Shown here: positions 52,431 to 60,063 of the stretch, piece after piece
Position numbering within the stretch: the stretch's first letter is position 1
How the letters are laid out: every line of letters begins with the position of its first letter
Origin: Halostagnicola sp. A-GB9-2
GTDB taxonomy: Archaea; Halobacteriota; Halobacteria; Halobacteriales; Natrialbaceae
NCBI RefSeq assembly: GCF_030068615.1
Contig: NZ_JASJOC010000002.1
Span: forward strand, 124,001-188,000
Reading direction: 5' to 3'
Length of the DNA: 64,000 nt
The notes under the pieces: generated by a model
What the model was told of the DNA's origin: nothing
Database searches by the model: none
Seen by the model: the letters and a program-made list of their open reading frames with translations, nothing else
Translations under genes and position numbers: made by a program

Positions 52431-53087
52431 TCAGGGGCCCGGTTCGACCGTCTGTGCGTCGTCGGTCGCGCGTTCGACGAACGAAGCAACTGCGTCCGGA
52501 TCTTTGACACCACCGCTGGCTTCGACGCCGCTCGCGACGTCGACGGCGAACGGATCTGCCGTGCGGACGGCTTCGCTGACGTTATCGGGAGTCAGTCCGC
52601 CGGCGAGAATAACGGGCGAGTCGAGGTCGGTCGTTTCGGCTCTCGTTCGTTCCCAGTCGTGGGTCCTGCCGGTTCCGCCGCCGCCGTCTTCGCCCGTCGA
52701 GTCGACGACGAAGCCGTCGACCATATCGTCGTACGCTTTTGCGGACGAGACGTCTCCGGCGTCGACCGCCAGCAAGATCTGGGTTTCGAGTTTTGCGCGC
52801 AGATAGGCGAGGTCTCCGGGTCGGATATCGCCGTGCAGCTGGATCGCGTCCGGTTCGATTTCGGTCACCAACTCGATCGCCCGCGCGTAGTTCGACGGCA
52901 TCGTTACGAGGACAGTCGTAACGAACGGCGGGGCCGCCGCAACGAGTTTCGCCGCGCGTTCCGGGGATACTTTTCGCGGAGTATCGACGGAAACATCGGA
53001 AATGATCCCAACGGCGTCCGCGCCCGCATCGACTGCCGTCTCTAGGTCTTCGACCCGAGTGACGCCACAAATTTTGACTCGCGTCAT
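52431..53087 (-). CDS. trpF: Phosphoribosylanthranilate isomerase
   Basis: 218 aa TIM barrel. MTRVKICGVTRVEDLETAVD carries the catalytic Cys (KICG). DAIQLHGDIRPGDLAYL and ILAGGLTPDNVSEAVR are the family motifs, and FAVDVASGVEASGGVKDPD binds the phosphate. It lies between trpD (4-bp overlap of the trpD stop with its ATG) and trpE (26-bp gap), so it is clearly part of the operon. Confidence 0.95.
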   Translation of the reverse strand: MTRVKICGVTRVEDLETAVDAGADAVGIISDVSVDTPRKVSPERAAKLVAAAPPFVTTVLVTMPSNYARAIELVTEIEPDAIQLHGDIRPGDLAYLRAKLETQILLAVDAGDVSSAKAYDDMVDGFVVDSTGEDGGGGTGRTHDWERTRAETTDLDSPVILAGGLTPDNVSEAVRTADPFAVDVASGVEASGGVKDPDAVASFVERATDDAQTVEPGP

Positions 53088-54094
53088 CGTACCTCCGGGG
53101 AGACCGACCGAAGCCGATCGAGTTTCGCCGCCGCGTCGCCGCTGTCTATCGCCTCGGCGGCGATCGATGCGCCCTCCTTGAGCGAATCCGCTTCGTCGGC
53201 GATGTAGATCGCGGCCCCCGCGTTCGCGAGGATTACGTCTCGTTTCGCGCCCGTAACGTCCCCCTCGACGATCCCGCGGAGATCGGATGCGTTCGCTTCT
53301 GGTGAGCCACCCGCGATATCGGAGATGTCGTGGGAGTCCAGACCGATGTCGGCCGGCTCGAGCGTCGTCGTCTCGACGTCGGTGCCGTCGACCTCCGCGG
53401 CGACGGTTTCGCCGTGGACCGCGATTTCGTCGGTTCCGGCCCCGTGGACGACGAGTGCGCGTTCGACGTCCATGCGCGAGAGCGCCTCTGCAAGAACGGG
53501 GACGAGTTCCGGATCGTAGACGCCGACGATCTGGCCGTCCGCGCCGGCGGGGTTGGTCAGCGGACCGAGCACGTTGAATATCGTCCGCATCCCGAGTTCC
53601 TTTCGCGGGCCGATGACGGCTTTCATCGCGGGGTGAAAGACCGGCGCGAGCATGAATCCGATCCCGTCCTCTTCGATCGCTTCCTCGACGGCGGGCGGTT
53701 CGGCCTCCACGTTGACGCCGACCTCCTCGAGGACATCCGCGCTGCCCGAGGACGAGGACACCGAGTAGTTGCCGTGTTTGGCGATCGGCACGCCGCTACC
53801 GGCGGCGACGATGGAACTCGTCGTCGAGACGTTGATCGTGTCGTAGTCGTCTCCGCCCGTGCCGACGATGTCGACCAGTGGCTCCCGGTCGGGCGAAATC
53901 GTTCGGGCCGCGGCGCGCATTCCTTCGGCGAAGCCGGCGATTTCGGTTTCCGTTTCTCCTTTCGCGCGCAATGCCGCGAGCAGTGCACCGATCTGTGCCT
54001 CCGTCGCGTCCTCGAAGACGGCCACCGAGGCCGCTCGAGCGTCTTTCTGTGTGAGATCTTTGCCGTCAGTCACTCGTTCGACGTACTCCTGCAT
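53084..54094 (-). CDS. trpD: Anthranilate phosphoribosyltransferase
   Basis: 336 aa. PRPP-binding motif DIVGTGGDDYDTINVSTTSS, the KHGNYSVSSSSGSADVLEEV loop and the GPLTNPAGAD block are all present. Transfers ribose-5-phosphate to anthranilate. The start at 54094 (MQEYVERVTDG) is preferred because a minus-strand TATA (ACATTATAAG, plus coordinates 54120-54129) lies 25-35 bp before it, so the operon message is probably leaderless. First gene of trpD-F-E-G. Confidence 0.95.
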   Translation of the reverse strand: MQEYVERVTDGKDLTQKDARAASVAVFEDATEAQIGALLAALRAKGETETEIAGFAEGMRAAARTISPDREPLVDIVGTGGDDYDTINVSTTSSIVAAGSGVPIAKHGNYSVSSSSGSADVLEEVGVNVEAEPPAVEEAIEEDGIGFMLAPVFHPAMKAVIGPRKELGMRTIFNVLGPLTNPAGADGQIVGVYDPELVPVLAEALSRMDVERALVVHGAGTDEIAVHGETVAAEVDGTDVETTTLEPADIGLDSHDISDIAGGSPEANASDLRGIVEGDVTGAKRDVILANAGAAIYIADEADSLKEGASIAAEAIDSGDAAAKLDRLRSVSPEVR

Positions 54095-54119
54095 AGTGAA
54101 CACCAATGTACGTAGTTGT

Positions 54120-54129
54120 CTTATAATGT
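54120..54129 (-). promoter_or_regulatory. TATA box of the trpDFEG operon
   Basis: ACATTATAAG on the minus strand is the only strong AT element before trpD. Between it and the ATG lies TGTACGTAGTTG, with a short inverted repeat (TGTACGTA). Whether tryptophan controls this promoter cannot be seen. Confidence 0.6.
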
Positions 54130-54268
54130 TCAAATGAGTACATCGGCTTAAACGTATCGGACCACCCGTGGGGATGGCTCGCGTACGCCGACCGATTCGA
54201 AACCTTCAATTACGGTGGTCGGCAACGATTAGTTGCACGAGGCGCGACGGGCGCCGAGAAAACCGGAC

Positions 54269-54343
54269 GGGTTGGTGGTCTAGTCTGGTTATGACACCTC
54301 CTTGACATGGAGGAGGCCGGCAGTTCAAATCTGCCCCAACCCA
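54269..54343 (+). tRNA. tRNA-Val (anticodon GAC)
   Basis: 75 nt. Acceptor GGGTTGG pairs with CCAACCC, discriminator A. Anticodon stem CCTCC/GGAGG with loop TTGACAT gives anticodon GAC (reads GUC/GUU). The T-arm GGCAG-TTCAAAT-CTGCC is intact. CCA is not encoded. Its 3' end is copied twice in the next 250 bp. Confidence 0.95.
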
Positions 54344-54344
54344 T

Positions 54345-54394
54345 TTCTCAGCGACATTATGCGACGAGCGGAGTGAGGCGCTCGTCGCTGAGAA
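54345..54394. repeat. Overlapping hairpin pair directly after tRNA-Val
   Basis: TTCTCAGCGAC (54345-54355) pairs with GTCGCTGAGAA (54384-54394), 11 bp. GCGACGAGCG (54361-54370) pairs with CGCTCGTCGC (54379-54388), 10 bp. The right arms overlap, so only one stem can form at a time. Confidence 0.75.
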
Positions 54395-54456
54395 TTTGTC
54401 ACGGGTAGATTTGAACTAGACGAGTCGCGCGCAGCGTAGCGAGCACGTCTCGGCGT

Positions 54457-54478
54457 AGTTCAAATCTGCCCCAACCCA
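54457..54478 (+). repeat. Second copy of the tRNA-Val 3' end (att-like)
   Basis: 22 bp from AGTTCAAATCTGCCCC through AACCCA are identical to tRNA-Val positions 54322-54343. Such copies are what integrase-mediated insertion at a tRNA leaves behind. A 10-bp inverted partial copy (AGATTTGAAC) is at 54407-54416. Confidence 0.8.
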
Positions 54479-54566
54479 CTAGTTCTGTCGCGAGCAAATC
54501 CGTGAGCGACGGTATCGTGATGGTGAGCAATTTGAATCAGGAGTAAAGCGAAGCGGAACGACCGTG

Positions 54567-54586
54567 GTTCAAATCTGCCCCATCCC
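54567..54586 (+). repeat. Third, slightly diverged copy of the tRNA-Val 3' end
   Basis: GGTTCAAATCTGCCCCATCC C matches the tRNA 3' end with a T for A near the end. Spacings between the three copies are ~135 and ~110 bp. The 54344-54705 interval otherwise contains no gene. Confidence 0.75.
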
Positions 54587-54705
54587 GCTTTTGAAGACTC
54601 AATTTCTCCTCAAGAATCGGTCTCCCCTCGAAACGGCCCAACCGCCGGAAGACCCAATCTCGAGAAAACAGCAATTCTGAAAACCGCTACCCGACAGAAT
54701 CCCGG

Positions 54706-55575
54706 CTACCTCGAGAACAGTCCTTTGAGACGATCGAACAGCCCGCTGGGGCCCTCGTCAGTTTCGGAATCTTTCGTCTCATCGGATTCGCCAGTTTCGG
54801 GATCAGCCGCAGACGGTCCGATCGATCCAGAGAGCGGCCCGTCAGTCGACGACCTGCCGCGAGTGGCCCTTGAGGAGGAACCGGAACCGGTCGTCGACTC
54901 GAGGTCGTCCATCGAAAGCTCGATATCGCCGATATCGGTCGTCTCCTCGCGGCCTTCGCCGGCCTCGGCCGCGCGGACATCGGAGCCGGTGACTTCCCCG
55001 CGTTCGATACGCGAAGAAAGGTCAGGTTCGGCGTCCTCGAGCGAATTTTCGGTTTCCGTTGTTGGTCCGGTCTCCATTGTGGGTCCGGATTCCGTCGTGG
55101 GTTCCGATCCCGGTGTGAGAGCTGGCTCTGTAGTGGATTTGGACTCCGTTTCGGGTTCCGGCTCTGCGGGTGGCGCTTCGCCGGAAACGATGTCGTCATC
55201 GGGACCGTTACCAGGAACTCGATTCGCACTTGCGCCGTCGTCGATCGAGTCGGCGGCGAGCACGGCGGATGGATCAGCTGGTGGGCCGGTTTCGATGGTC
55301 GTCGTGTTGGGCTTCGGGTCGCCGACAGCGTCGGGTTCGGGGTCGGCTTCGGTATCGCCGTCGCGCTCGCTCGAGTCCCCCTCCCGGTTCGTCTTCCCGT
55401 TTCGGTTTGTCTCTTCGGTTTGCTCGCTTTTTTCGGACCGGTCGTCGCGATCAGGTTCAGGAGACGAGCTGATCGAGTCGAGAATGTCGTCGACGCTCGT
55501 CTCCGATACGACGCGGTTCGGACCGCCACCGGGCGTCGGCCCGTCCACAGAATCCGTCTCCGAATCGTCAGTCAT
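54706..55575 (-). CDS. Disordered acidic protein with C-terminal amphipathic helix (289 aa)
   Basis: Composed mainly of Asp, Glu, Ser, Thr, Pro and Gly, so most of it must be unstructured. Three short ordered-looking blocks stand out. NRVVSETSVDDILDSISSSP lies near the N-terminus (~18-37). VTGSDVRAAEAGEGREETTD, IGDIELSMDDLES lies near 195-227. The very C-terminus is GPSGLFDRLKGLFSR, an amphipathic helix that could bind membrane or a partner. The middle has degenerate ETGPTTETE repeats. It may be a scaffold or adaptor. It is downstream of the BrkB gene on the same strand. I do not recognise a family. Confidence 0.7.
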   Translation of the reverse strand: MTDDSETDSVDGPTPGGGPNRVVSETSVDDILDSISSSPEPDRDDRSEKSEQTEETNRNGKTNREGDSSERDGDTEADPEPDAVGDPKPNTTTIETGPPADPSAVLAADSIDDGASANRVPGNGPDDDIVSGEAPPAEPEPETESKSTTEPALTPGSEPTTESGPTMETGPTTETENSLEDAEPDLSSRIERGEVTGSDVRAAEAGEGREETTDIGDIELSMDDLESTTGSGSSSRATRGRSSTDGPLSGSIGPSAADPETGESDETKDSETDEGPSGLFDRLKGLFSR

Positions 55576-55661
55576 CGGTTCGGTCTCCCGGCGCTGACGG
55601 CATAACCTTTCTCCACGAACTCGAGTCGGTTCCTCCGGAGCTCGGATCGAACTGACGACAG

Positions 55662-56444
55662 TCACTCCGCGAGTTCGGGTCTCGAGAGAACGACGTTGAG
55701 GACGGCACCGAACAGGATCAACACGCCCGCGAAGTAGAGCCAGGTGACGAACAACAAGACCGCACCGACGGCCCCGTAGGCCTCATACTGCGCCGCGTTG
55801 GCCGCGTAGAGCTGGAATCCCGCCTGAAGAACTGCCCACCCGATAGCGGCGAACACAGCACCGGGGAGTACTTCCCGTATCTCGACGTCGATGGGCGGAA
55901 GGACGTAGTACATCGGCAGGAAGACGAGGAGGAGCCCGAGTATCAACAGCGGCCAACTTAGCAGTCCCACGAACGGCACCGTGCCGGCGAGCAGTCCCAG
56001 CACCGCGGCCATCGCGACCATCAATCCGATTCCGCCTGCACCCGCGAGGATGACGACCAACCCGTCGGTAATCTGTTCGATCATCGAGTCCTCGGCGGCG
56101 GTATCGTACACTCGATCGAACGCGAGGCTGAGGCCCCTGAACACCTTCAAGCCACCCCAAGCGGCGACCAGCAGTGCGACGACGGTCGCTTCCGCACGAC
56201 CGGATTCAGTCGTTAGCGCGTCCGTGACGAGTTCCTCGCCGGCTTCGGGGAGGAAGTCACCGGCGACCAAAATCAACTGTTCGGCCGCCTCCTCACCGCC
56301 GAGGAGCGAGCCGACGACGATCGCGAGCAGTATCAGCGGAATCACCGAGACGAACGCGTAGTAGGCGAATCCCGCGGCGAGATACGTGACGTCTCGTTCG
56401 CTGGCCGTGTTGTAGATCTCGAGAACGGTTTCTTTCGGGTTCAT
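55662..56444 (-). CDS. YihY/virulence factor BrkB-family membrane protein
   Basis: 260 aa with six helices. The family core is visible: NTASERDVTYLAAGFAYYAF near the N-terminus, AAWGGLKVFRGLSLAFDRVY, and LLFVTWLYFAGVLILFGAVLN near the C-terminus. The family was once called RNase BN by mistake and is now regarded as an integral membrane transporter-like family without a settled function. The start at 56444 (MNPKETVLEI) gives the usual N-terminus; a longer frame adds an atypical basic stretch. It is 86 bp upstream of the disordered protein gene. Confidence 0.88.
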   Translation of the reverse strand: MNPKETVLEIYNTASERDVTYLAAGFAYYAFVSVIPLILLAIVVGSLLGGEEAAEQLILVAGDFLPEAGEELVTDALTTESGRAEATVVALLVAAWGGLKVFRGLSLAFDRVYDTAAEDSMIEQITDGLVVILAGAGGIGLMVAMAAVLGLLAGTVPFVGLLSWPLLILGLLLVFLPMYYVLPPIDVEIREVLPGAVFAAIGWAVLQAGFQLYAANAAQYEAYGAVGAVLLFVTWLYFAGVLILFGAVLNVVLSRPELAE

Positions 56445-56560
56445 AGCAGGTACTCGTTCAGACTTGTCGTTCGATCTCGCCAGCTGAGACTGTAAGAACC
56501 AGCGGCCAAGATCGTGGAACCGAGACGATAGACGGTCATCGGAGCGTGTCCACGCACTCG

Positions 56561-57316
56561 TTACCACTCCGTACAGAAATTGTGGGTGGCGTAGACCTCA
56601 CCGCCTTCGGAGAGGTAGACGCCGACACCGCCGCGATCCCACTCTTGAGTCTCGCCGTCCTCGAGGATCGCATCGCGGTGGTCCGGTGAGTTCATCCACT
56701 GTTCGACCAGCCCCTCGGCGATCCCCTCCGCGGTCTGGTACTCCACCGTCGTGCTCTCGTTCGGCGCCTCGACGGATCGCTCAAGCCAGTTCATCGCCAG
56801 ATTCTCGCCGTAACTTCGACAGTACCCCGCGACGTCGTCGAACCGATCGTAGGGATCCTCTCCATCGGGGTTCGTGTGCGCGAAATACTCTCGTTCGTGC
56901 ATGTCAGCACTGTGAGCTCGAGAGACGGAGGCGACCGTTCCGTCCCACTCGAGGGCCTCAAGGTCGTGTTCTGCACGACGGTCGTTAACCTCCGCGTGGA
57001 CGAAGTCCTCGACGTCCTCGGAGGTTACTGTCTCGACGTCGGTTTCGTACGTCGTTCCGTCCGGGTCATCGGGGTCGGCGACCTCCGGATCGCGTTCGCC
57101 GGCTGGTGGTGGGTCCTCGCTCGGTGCAGGCAGATCGTCGATTTCGTCGACAACCGACGGAGCGATCGCCATTGCTCCGATAACGAGTCCGCAGAGTAGT
57201 CCAAGCGTTAACAATAGTCGAAGTGCCGCTCCCACCTTCGACCCGCCGGAAGCAGACTGGTCGTCGAGTGAGGCGATTTCGGAGGCGTCGGTTTCGATCG
57301 GGGGACCACGGCCCAT
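56561..57316 (-). CDS. CAP-domain (SCP/PR1-like) membrane-anchored protein
   Basis: 251 aa. An N-terminal cytoplasmic part is followed by one membrane helix (AALRLLLTLGLLCGLVIGAM, ~30-49) and an acidic Pro-rich linker. The CAP domain starts near 105. Its motifs are HAEVNDRRAEHDLEALEWDG, SRAHSADMHEREYFAHTNPD, YGENLAMNW and VEQWMNSPDHRDAILED. The metal/lipid-binding His and Glu residues of CAP proteins are present. Such proteins bind sterols or lipids in eukaryotes; in archaea the role is unknown. The domain is outside the cell by the inside-positive rule. Start at 57316 (MGRGPPIETD). Confidence 0.87.
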   Translation of the reverse strand: MGRGPPIETDASEIASLDDQSASGGSKVGAALRLLLTLGLLCGLVIGAMAIAPSVVDEIDDLPAPSEDPPPAGERDPEVADPDDPDGTTYETDVETVTSEDVEDFVHAEVNDRRAEHDLEALEWDGTVASVSRAHSADMHEREYFAHTNPDGEDPYDRFDDVAGYCRSYGENLAMNWLERSVEAPNESTTVEYQTAEGIAEGLVEQWMNSPDHRDAILEDGETQEWDRGGVGVYLSEGGEVYATHNFCTEW

Positions 57317-57427
57317 TCGTTCGCATTCAAGCGACCGAGTAATAAGACGTTCATGGTTAGTCGCAGTACGTGACACGTGCCACACATGCCTTCTCGAGAG
57401 TACAGTTACGCGCCCGAACAGCTACGG

Positions 57428-57751
57428 TCACGCGCTCGATCCCTCGGCGTCGCACGATCCGAAAATCGTCTCGTGAAAGGCGATGACCAGTCCGGGAACG
57501 ACGGCCATGAAGAGGTGTTCCTCCAGGGGGATACCGGCGACATCGATCCCCGTTCGGAGCTTGATATCGAAGACGCCGACCGCGAGCGTGTACCGATCCC
57601 AGAGGTAAGCGATCGGATACAGCGCGAGAATCGTCACGCCGGCTTTTCGGAGGGCACCCGCTCGTCGAAGCATCAATACTGCGATCGCTCCCCAGAACAG
57701 TTCCGTCGCGAGGTAGGTGTATCGACCGAAGACGCTGATATCGGGGACCAT
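57428..57751 (-). CDS. Single lycopene-cyclase-type domain membrane protein (107 aa)
   Basis: One copy of the carotenoid lycopene beta-cyclase domain found in CrtYc/d and CarR-type enzymes. The conserved block is WDRYTLAVGVFDIKLRTGID, then GIPLEEHLFMAVVPGLVIAF. Three hydrophobic helices fit. Full enzymes have two such domains, so this one needs a partner or has a different job. Bacterioruberin-producing haloarchaea usually carry a larger homologue elsewhere. The gene is single and adjacent to the CAP and CBS genes without an obvious pathway link. Confidence 0.82.
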   Translation of the reverse strand: MVPDISVFGRYTYLATELFWGAIAVLMLRRAGALRKAGVTILALYPIAYLWDRYTLAVGVFDIKLRTGIDVAGIPLEEHLFMAVVPGLVIAFHETIFGSCDAEGSSA

Positions 57752-57853
57752 GCCCCCTGATGCACTTCCAGCGGCAAAAAAGCGTGTCCCCCGGAAGCGT
57801 GCGTGGTAGGCGTTATCTTAAATACCCCAGCGCGAGTAGTCCCTCCCGTAACG

Positions 57854-59011
57854 ATGGATATCGCTGATATCGCCACCAAAGACTACATCGAAGTAGACGT
57901 CGGAACGCGCATGGGGAAAGTCCGTTCGACCTTCGAGAACGGGAACCCCAAAGGAATTATCGTCACCGACGACGGGGAGTATGAGGGCGTCATCAGCGAG
58001 CGGGAAGTCCTTCAATCCCACGTCGAGGACGACGCGAAAGTCTCGGCCCTGATCAAACCGAGTCGGAACTCACCGGCGCCGAAACTCGACCGGTACGAGA
58101 ACGTTCGCGAGACCGCCCGACTGCTCATCGAGAGCAACTCGAAGGTCGCACCCGTATTTGAAAATGACAGCCTCTGGGGCGTCGTAAGCGGCGATGCGAT
58201 TCTCGAGGCCGTCCTCGAGAATCTCGACACGCTCACCGTCGGAGACATTTACTCCGACGATCCGATTACGGTCAACGAGGACGACGGGGTCGGAAAGGCG
58301 ATCAACTACCTCCGGGAGAACGGGATCTCTCGGTTGCCAGTGCTGAACGAAAACGGCTACCTGACGGGCGTCGTCACGACCCACGACATCGCGGACTTCG
58401 TCATCCGCCAAAACGAACGGATGACGACCGGGGATCGAACCGGCGACAACAACCGAATGCTCGACGTTCCGGTCTACGACATCATGAACAGCCCCGTCGA
58501 AACGACGACCCTCGACGCGACGGCCCAGGAAGCCGTCGAGGAGATGCTCGACGACGATTACGCCGGACTGATGGTCACGCCCGAAGACGACGACCGAATC
58601 GTCAACGGCATCGTGACGAAAACGGACGTCCTCCGGGCGCTTACCTACACGGAAGAAGAGCACATGGACGTTCAGATTACGAACGTTTCGCTGCTCGATA
58701 CGATTACTCGAGAATCGATCACCCAGAGCATCCAAGAAGTCGCCGATAAGTACCAGGAGATGCAGGTGATGCACGCCCACGTGCGCCTGCACGAACACAA
58801 CGAAAAGCTCCGAGGGACGCCCCTGGTGCAGGTCCAGATTCGGCTCCGAACGAACAAAGGACAGGCCGCAGGCACTGGCGAAGGCTACGGCGCGGAGAAC
58901 GCCTTCCGCGTTGCGCTCGATAAACTCGAGCGCAACGTCCTCGAGATGAAAGGGATCGCCAGCGATGAAGAGTACCGCGGACAGTTGCTTCGAAAACTCA
59001 ACGAGATCTAA
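57854..59011 (+). CDS. Four-CBS-domain protein with C-terminal HPF-like domain
   Basis: 385 aa. Four CBS motifs run in two Bateman pairs: from ~3 (DIATKDYIEVDVGTRMGKVR), ~65, ~130 (VGDIYSDDPITVNEDDGVGK) and ~215 (VYDIMNSPVETTTLDATAQE). CBS pairs bind AMP, ATP or SAM and act as energy sensors. Residues ~290-380 (ESITQSIQEVADKYQEMQVM, HAHVRLHEHNEKLRGTPLVQ, AENAFRVALDKLERNVLEMK) have the beta-alpha-beta-beta-beta-alpha pattern of HPF/RaiA ribosome-hibernation factors. The fusion suggests nucleotide-controlled ribosome storage. ATG at 57854; TATA-like GTTATCTTAAATA (57811-57823) ~35 bp upstream. A hairpin terminator follows. Confidence 0.8.
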   Translation: MDIADIATKDYIEVDVGTRMGKVRSTFENGNPKGIIVTDDGEYEGVISEREVLQSHVEDDAKVSALIKPSRNSPAPKLDRYENVRETARLLIESNSKVAPVFENDSLWGVVSGDAILEAVLENLDTLTVGDIYSDDPITVNEDDGVGKAINYLRENGISRLPVLNENGYLTGVVTTHDIADFVIRQNERMTTGDRTGDNNRMLDVPVYDIMNSPVETTTLDATAQEAVEEMLDDDYAGLMVTPEDDDRIVNGIVTKTDVLRALTYTEEEHMDVQITNVSLLDTITRESITQSIQEVADKYQEMQVMHAHVRLHEHNEKLRGTPLVQVQIRLRTNKGQAAGTGEGYGAENAFRVALDKLERNVLEMKGIASDEEYRGQLLRKLNEI

Positions 59012-59039
59012 CTGCCCGAGACGGGCAGTCCGACTTTTT
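59012..59039 (+). terminator. Hairpin plus T5 terminator after the CBS/HPF gene
   Basis: CTGCCCG (59012-59018), loop AGA, CGGGCAG (59022-59028), then TCCGAC and five T (59035-59039), directly after the stop codon. It has the form of an intrinsic terminator. Confidence 0.65.
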
Positions 59040-59100
59040 GCGCTTGGTGGTCGACAAATACGGTAAACCGGCTATGGAGACCGATCACGGTCTCTCCCGA

Positions 59101-59820
59101 TCAGAATCCAGACCCGTCTGCACTCCCCTCGAGACCGGAATCCGTGATCGTAAACTGCGCGGATTCGCCGGCCGCCTTGGACCGATGCTTTTCTAGCGTC
59201 GCCCGCCGATTGCCGCCGCGGAATCGCTCGATTCGGACGACGACACCCGTCCAGTGTTCGAGGGTGTTCCCGCCGAGCGCCCGCGTTCGGTCCGAGTCCG
59301 GGTCCGCGAACACCTGGTTCGTGAGCACGACCGCGAGGTCGTACTTGCGCGCGAGCGAGAGGAGATGAGTCACCTGTCGAGTGACGCTTCGTAGTGCCTC
59401 GCCGCTGTCGCTGTCGCCGGTTCGCTCGAGTCGGTAGAAGCCGGTTGCACTGTCGAGAACGATCAGATCCGCGCGCTCTGCGAACTCCTCGGCATCGCGA
59501 ACGGCTTCTTCTTGCTCCTCGAAGTCGAGCGCGTCCTCTATGACGATGCGGGAGGCGACGTCCTCGACCGTCTGATCGGATTCGCTGGACCCCACGCGGG
59601 CGGACAGTAGTTGTTGAAACCGATCGACGGAGACGCCTTCGGTGTCGATATAGACCGCCGTCCCGCCGTTCGCGCCCGTTTCGACAGCGCTCGAGAGCGC
59701 GAGGTTCGTCTTGCCCGCGGCGGGCGGGCCGTACAGTTGTGTCACGGTGCCGCGCTCGAAGCCACCGCCGAGCAACTCGTCGACCGGCGGACAGCCGGTT
59801 AGAATCGCCTCGTCGTTCAC
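59101..59820 (-). CDS. radB: RadB, DNA repair and recombination protein
   Basis: 239 aa recombinase core without the N-terminal HhH domain of RadA, as expected for RadB. Walker A GPPAAGKTN (31-39), Walker B LIVLDSATGFYRLE, and the family stretch HLLSLARKYDLAVVLTNQVF then RALGGNTLEHWTGVVVRIER. RadB is a RadA paralogue that helps load or regulate RadA in recombination. Start MNDEAILTGC at 59820. It is divergent from the RuvC-like gene, with ~240 bp between them. Confidence 0.94.
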   Translation of the reverse strand: MNDEAILTGCPPVDELLGGGFERGTVTQLYGPPAAGKTNLALSSAVETGANGGTAVYIDTEGVSVDRFQQLLSARVGSSESDQTVEDVASRIVIEDALDFEEQEEAVRDAEEFAERADLIVLDSATGFYRLERTGDSDSGEALRSVTRQVTHLLSLARKYDLAVVLTNQVFADPDSDRTRALGGNTLEHWTGVVVRIERFRGGNRRATLEKHRSKAAGESAQFTITDSGLEGSADGSGF

Positions 59821-60063
59821 GGTCGAACGTAGACGGCTGCCAGCAAAAACCCCCCGGAACCGCTCTCGAGCGGATCAGGCGCGCGCTCGCGCGATGTCGT
59901 GACTGAATTCGTAGATCTGGAACGTCTCCGGACGATGATTATTCGACGCGCAGAACAGACCATCGATTCGAACGATCCGAACGAATCGTCCCCGGCCGTG
60001 GACGCCGATCCGAAAATCACGAGAACAGGATAGTTTATTCCGGATCGCGGCGAACGGTTCGGT

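Noticed and set aside
54344-54705. Integrated mobile element after tRNA-Val
   Set aside because: Only att-like repeats of ~20 bp remain; there is no integrase or any other gene in the interval.
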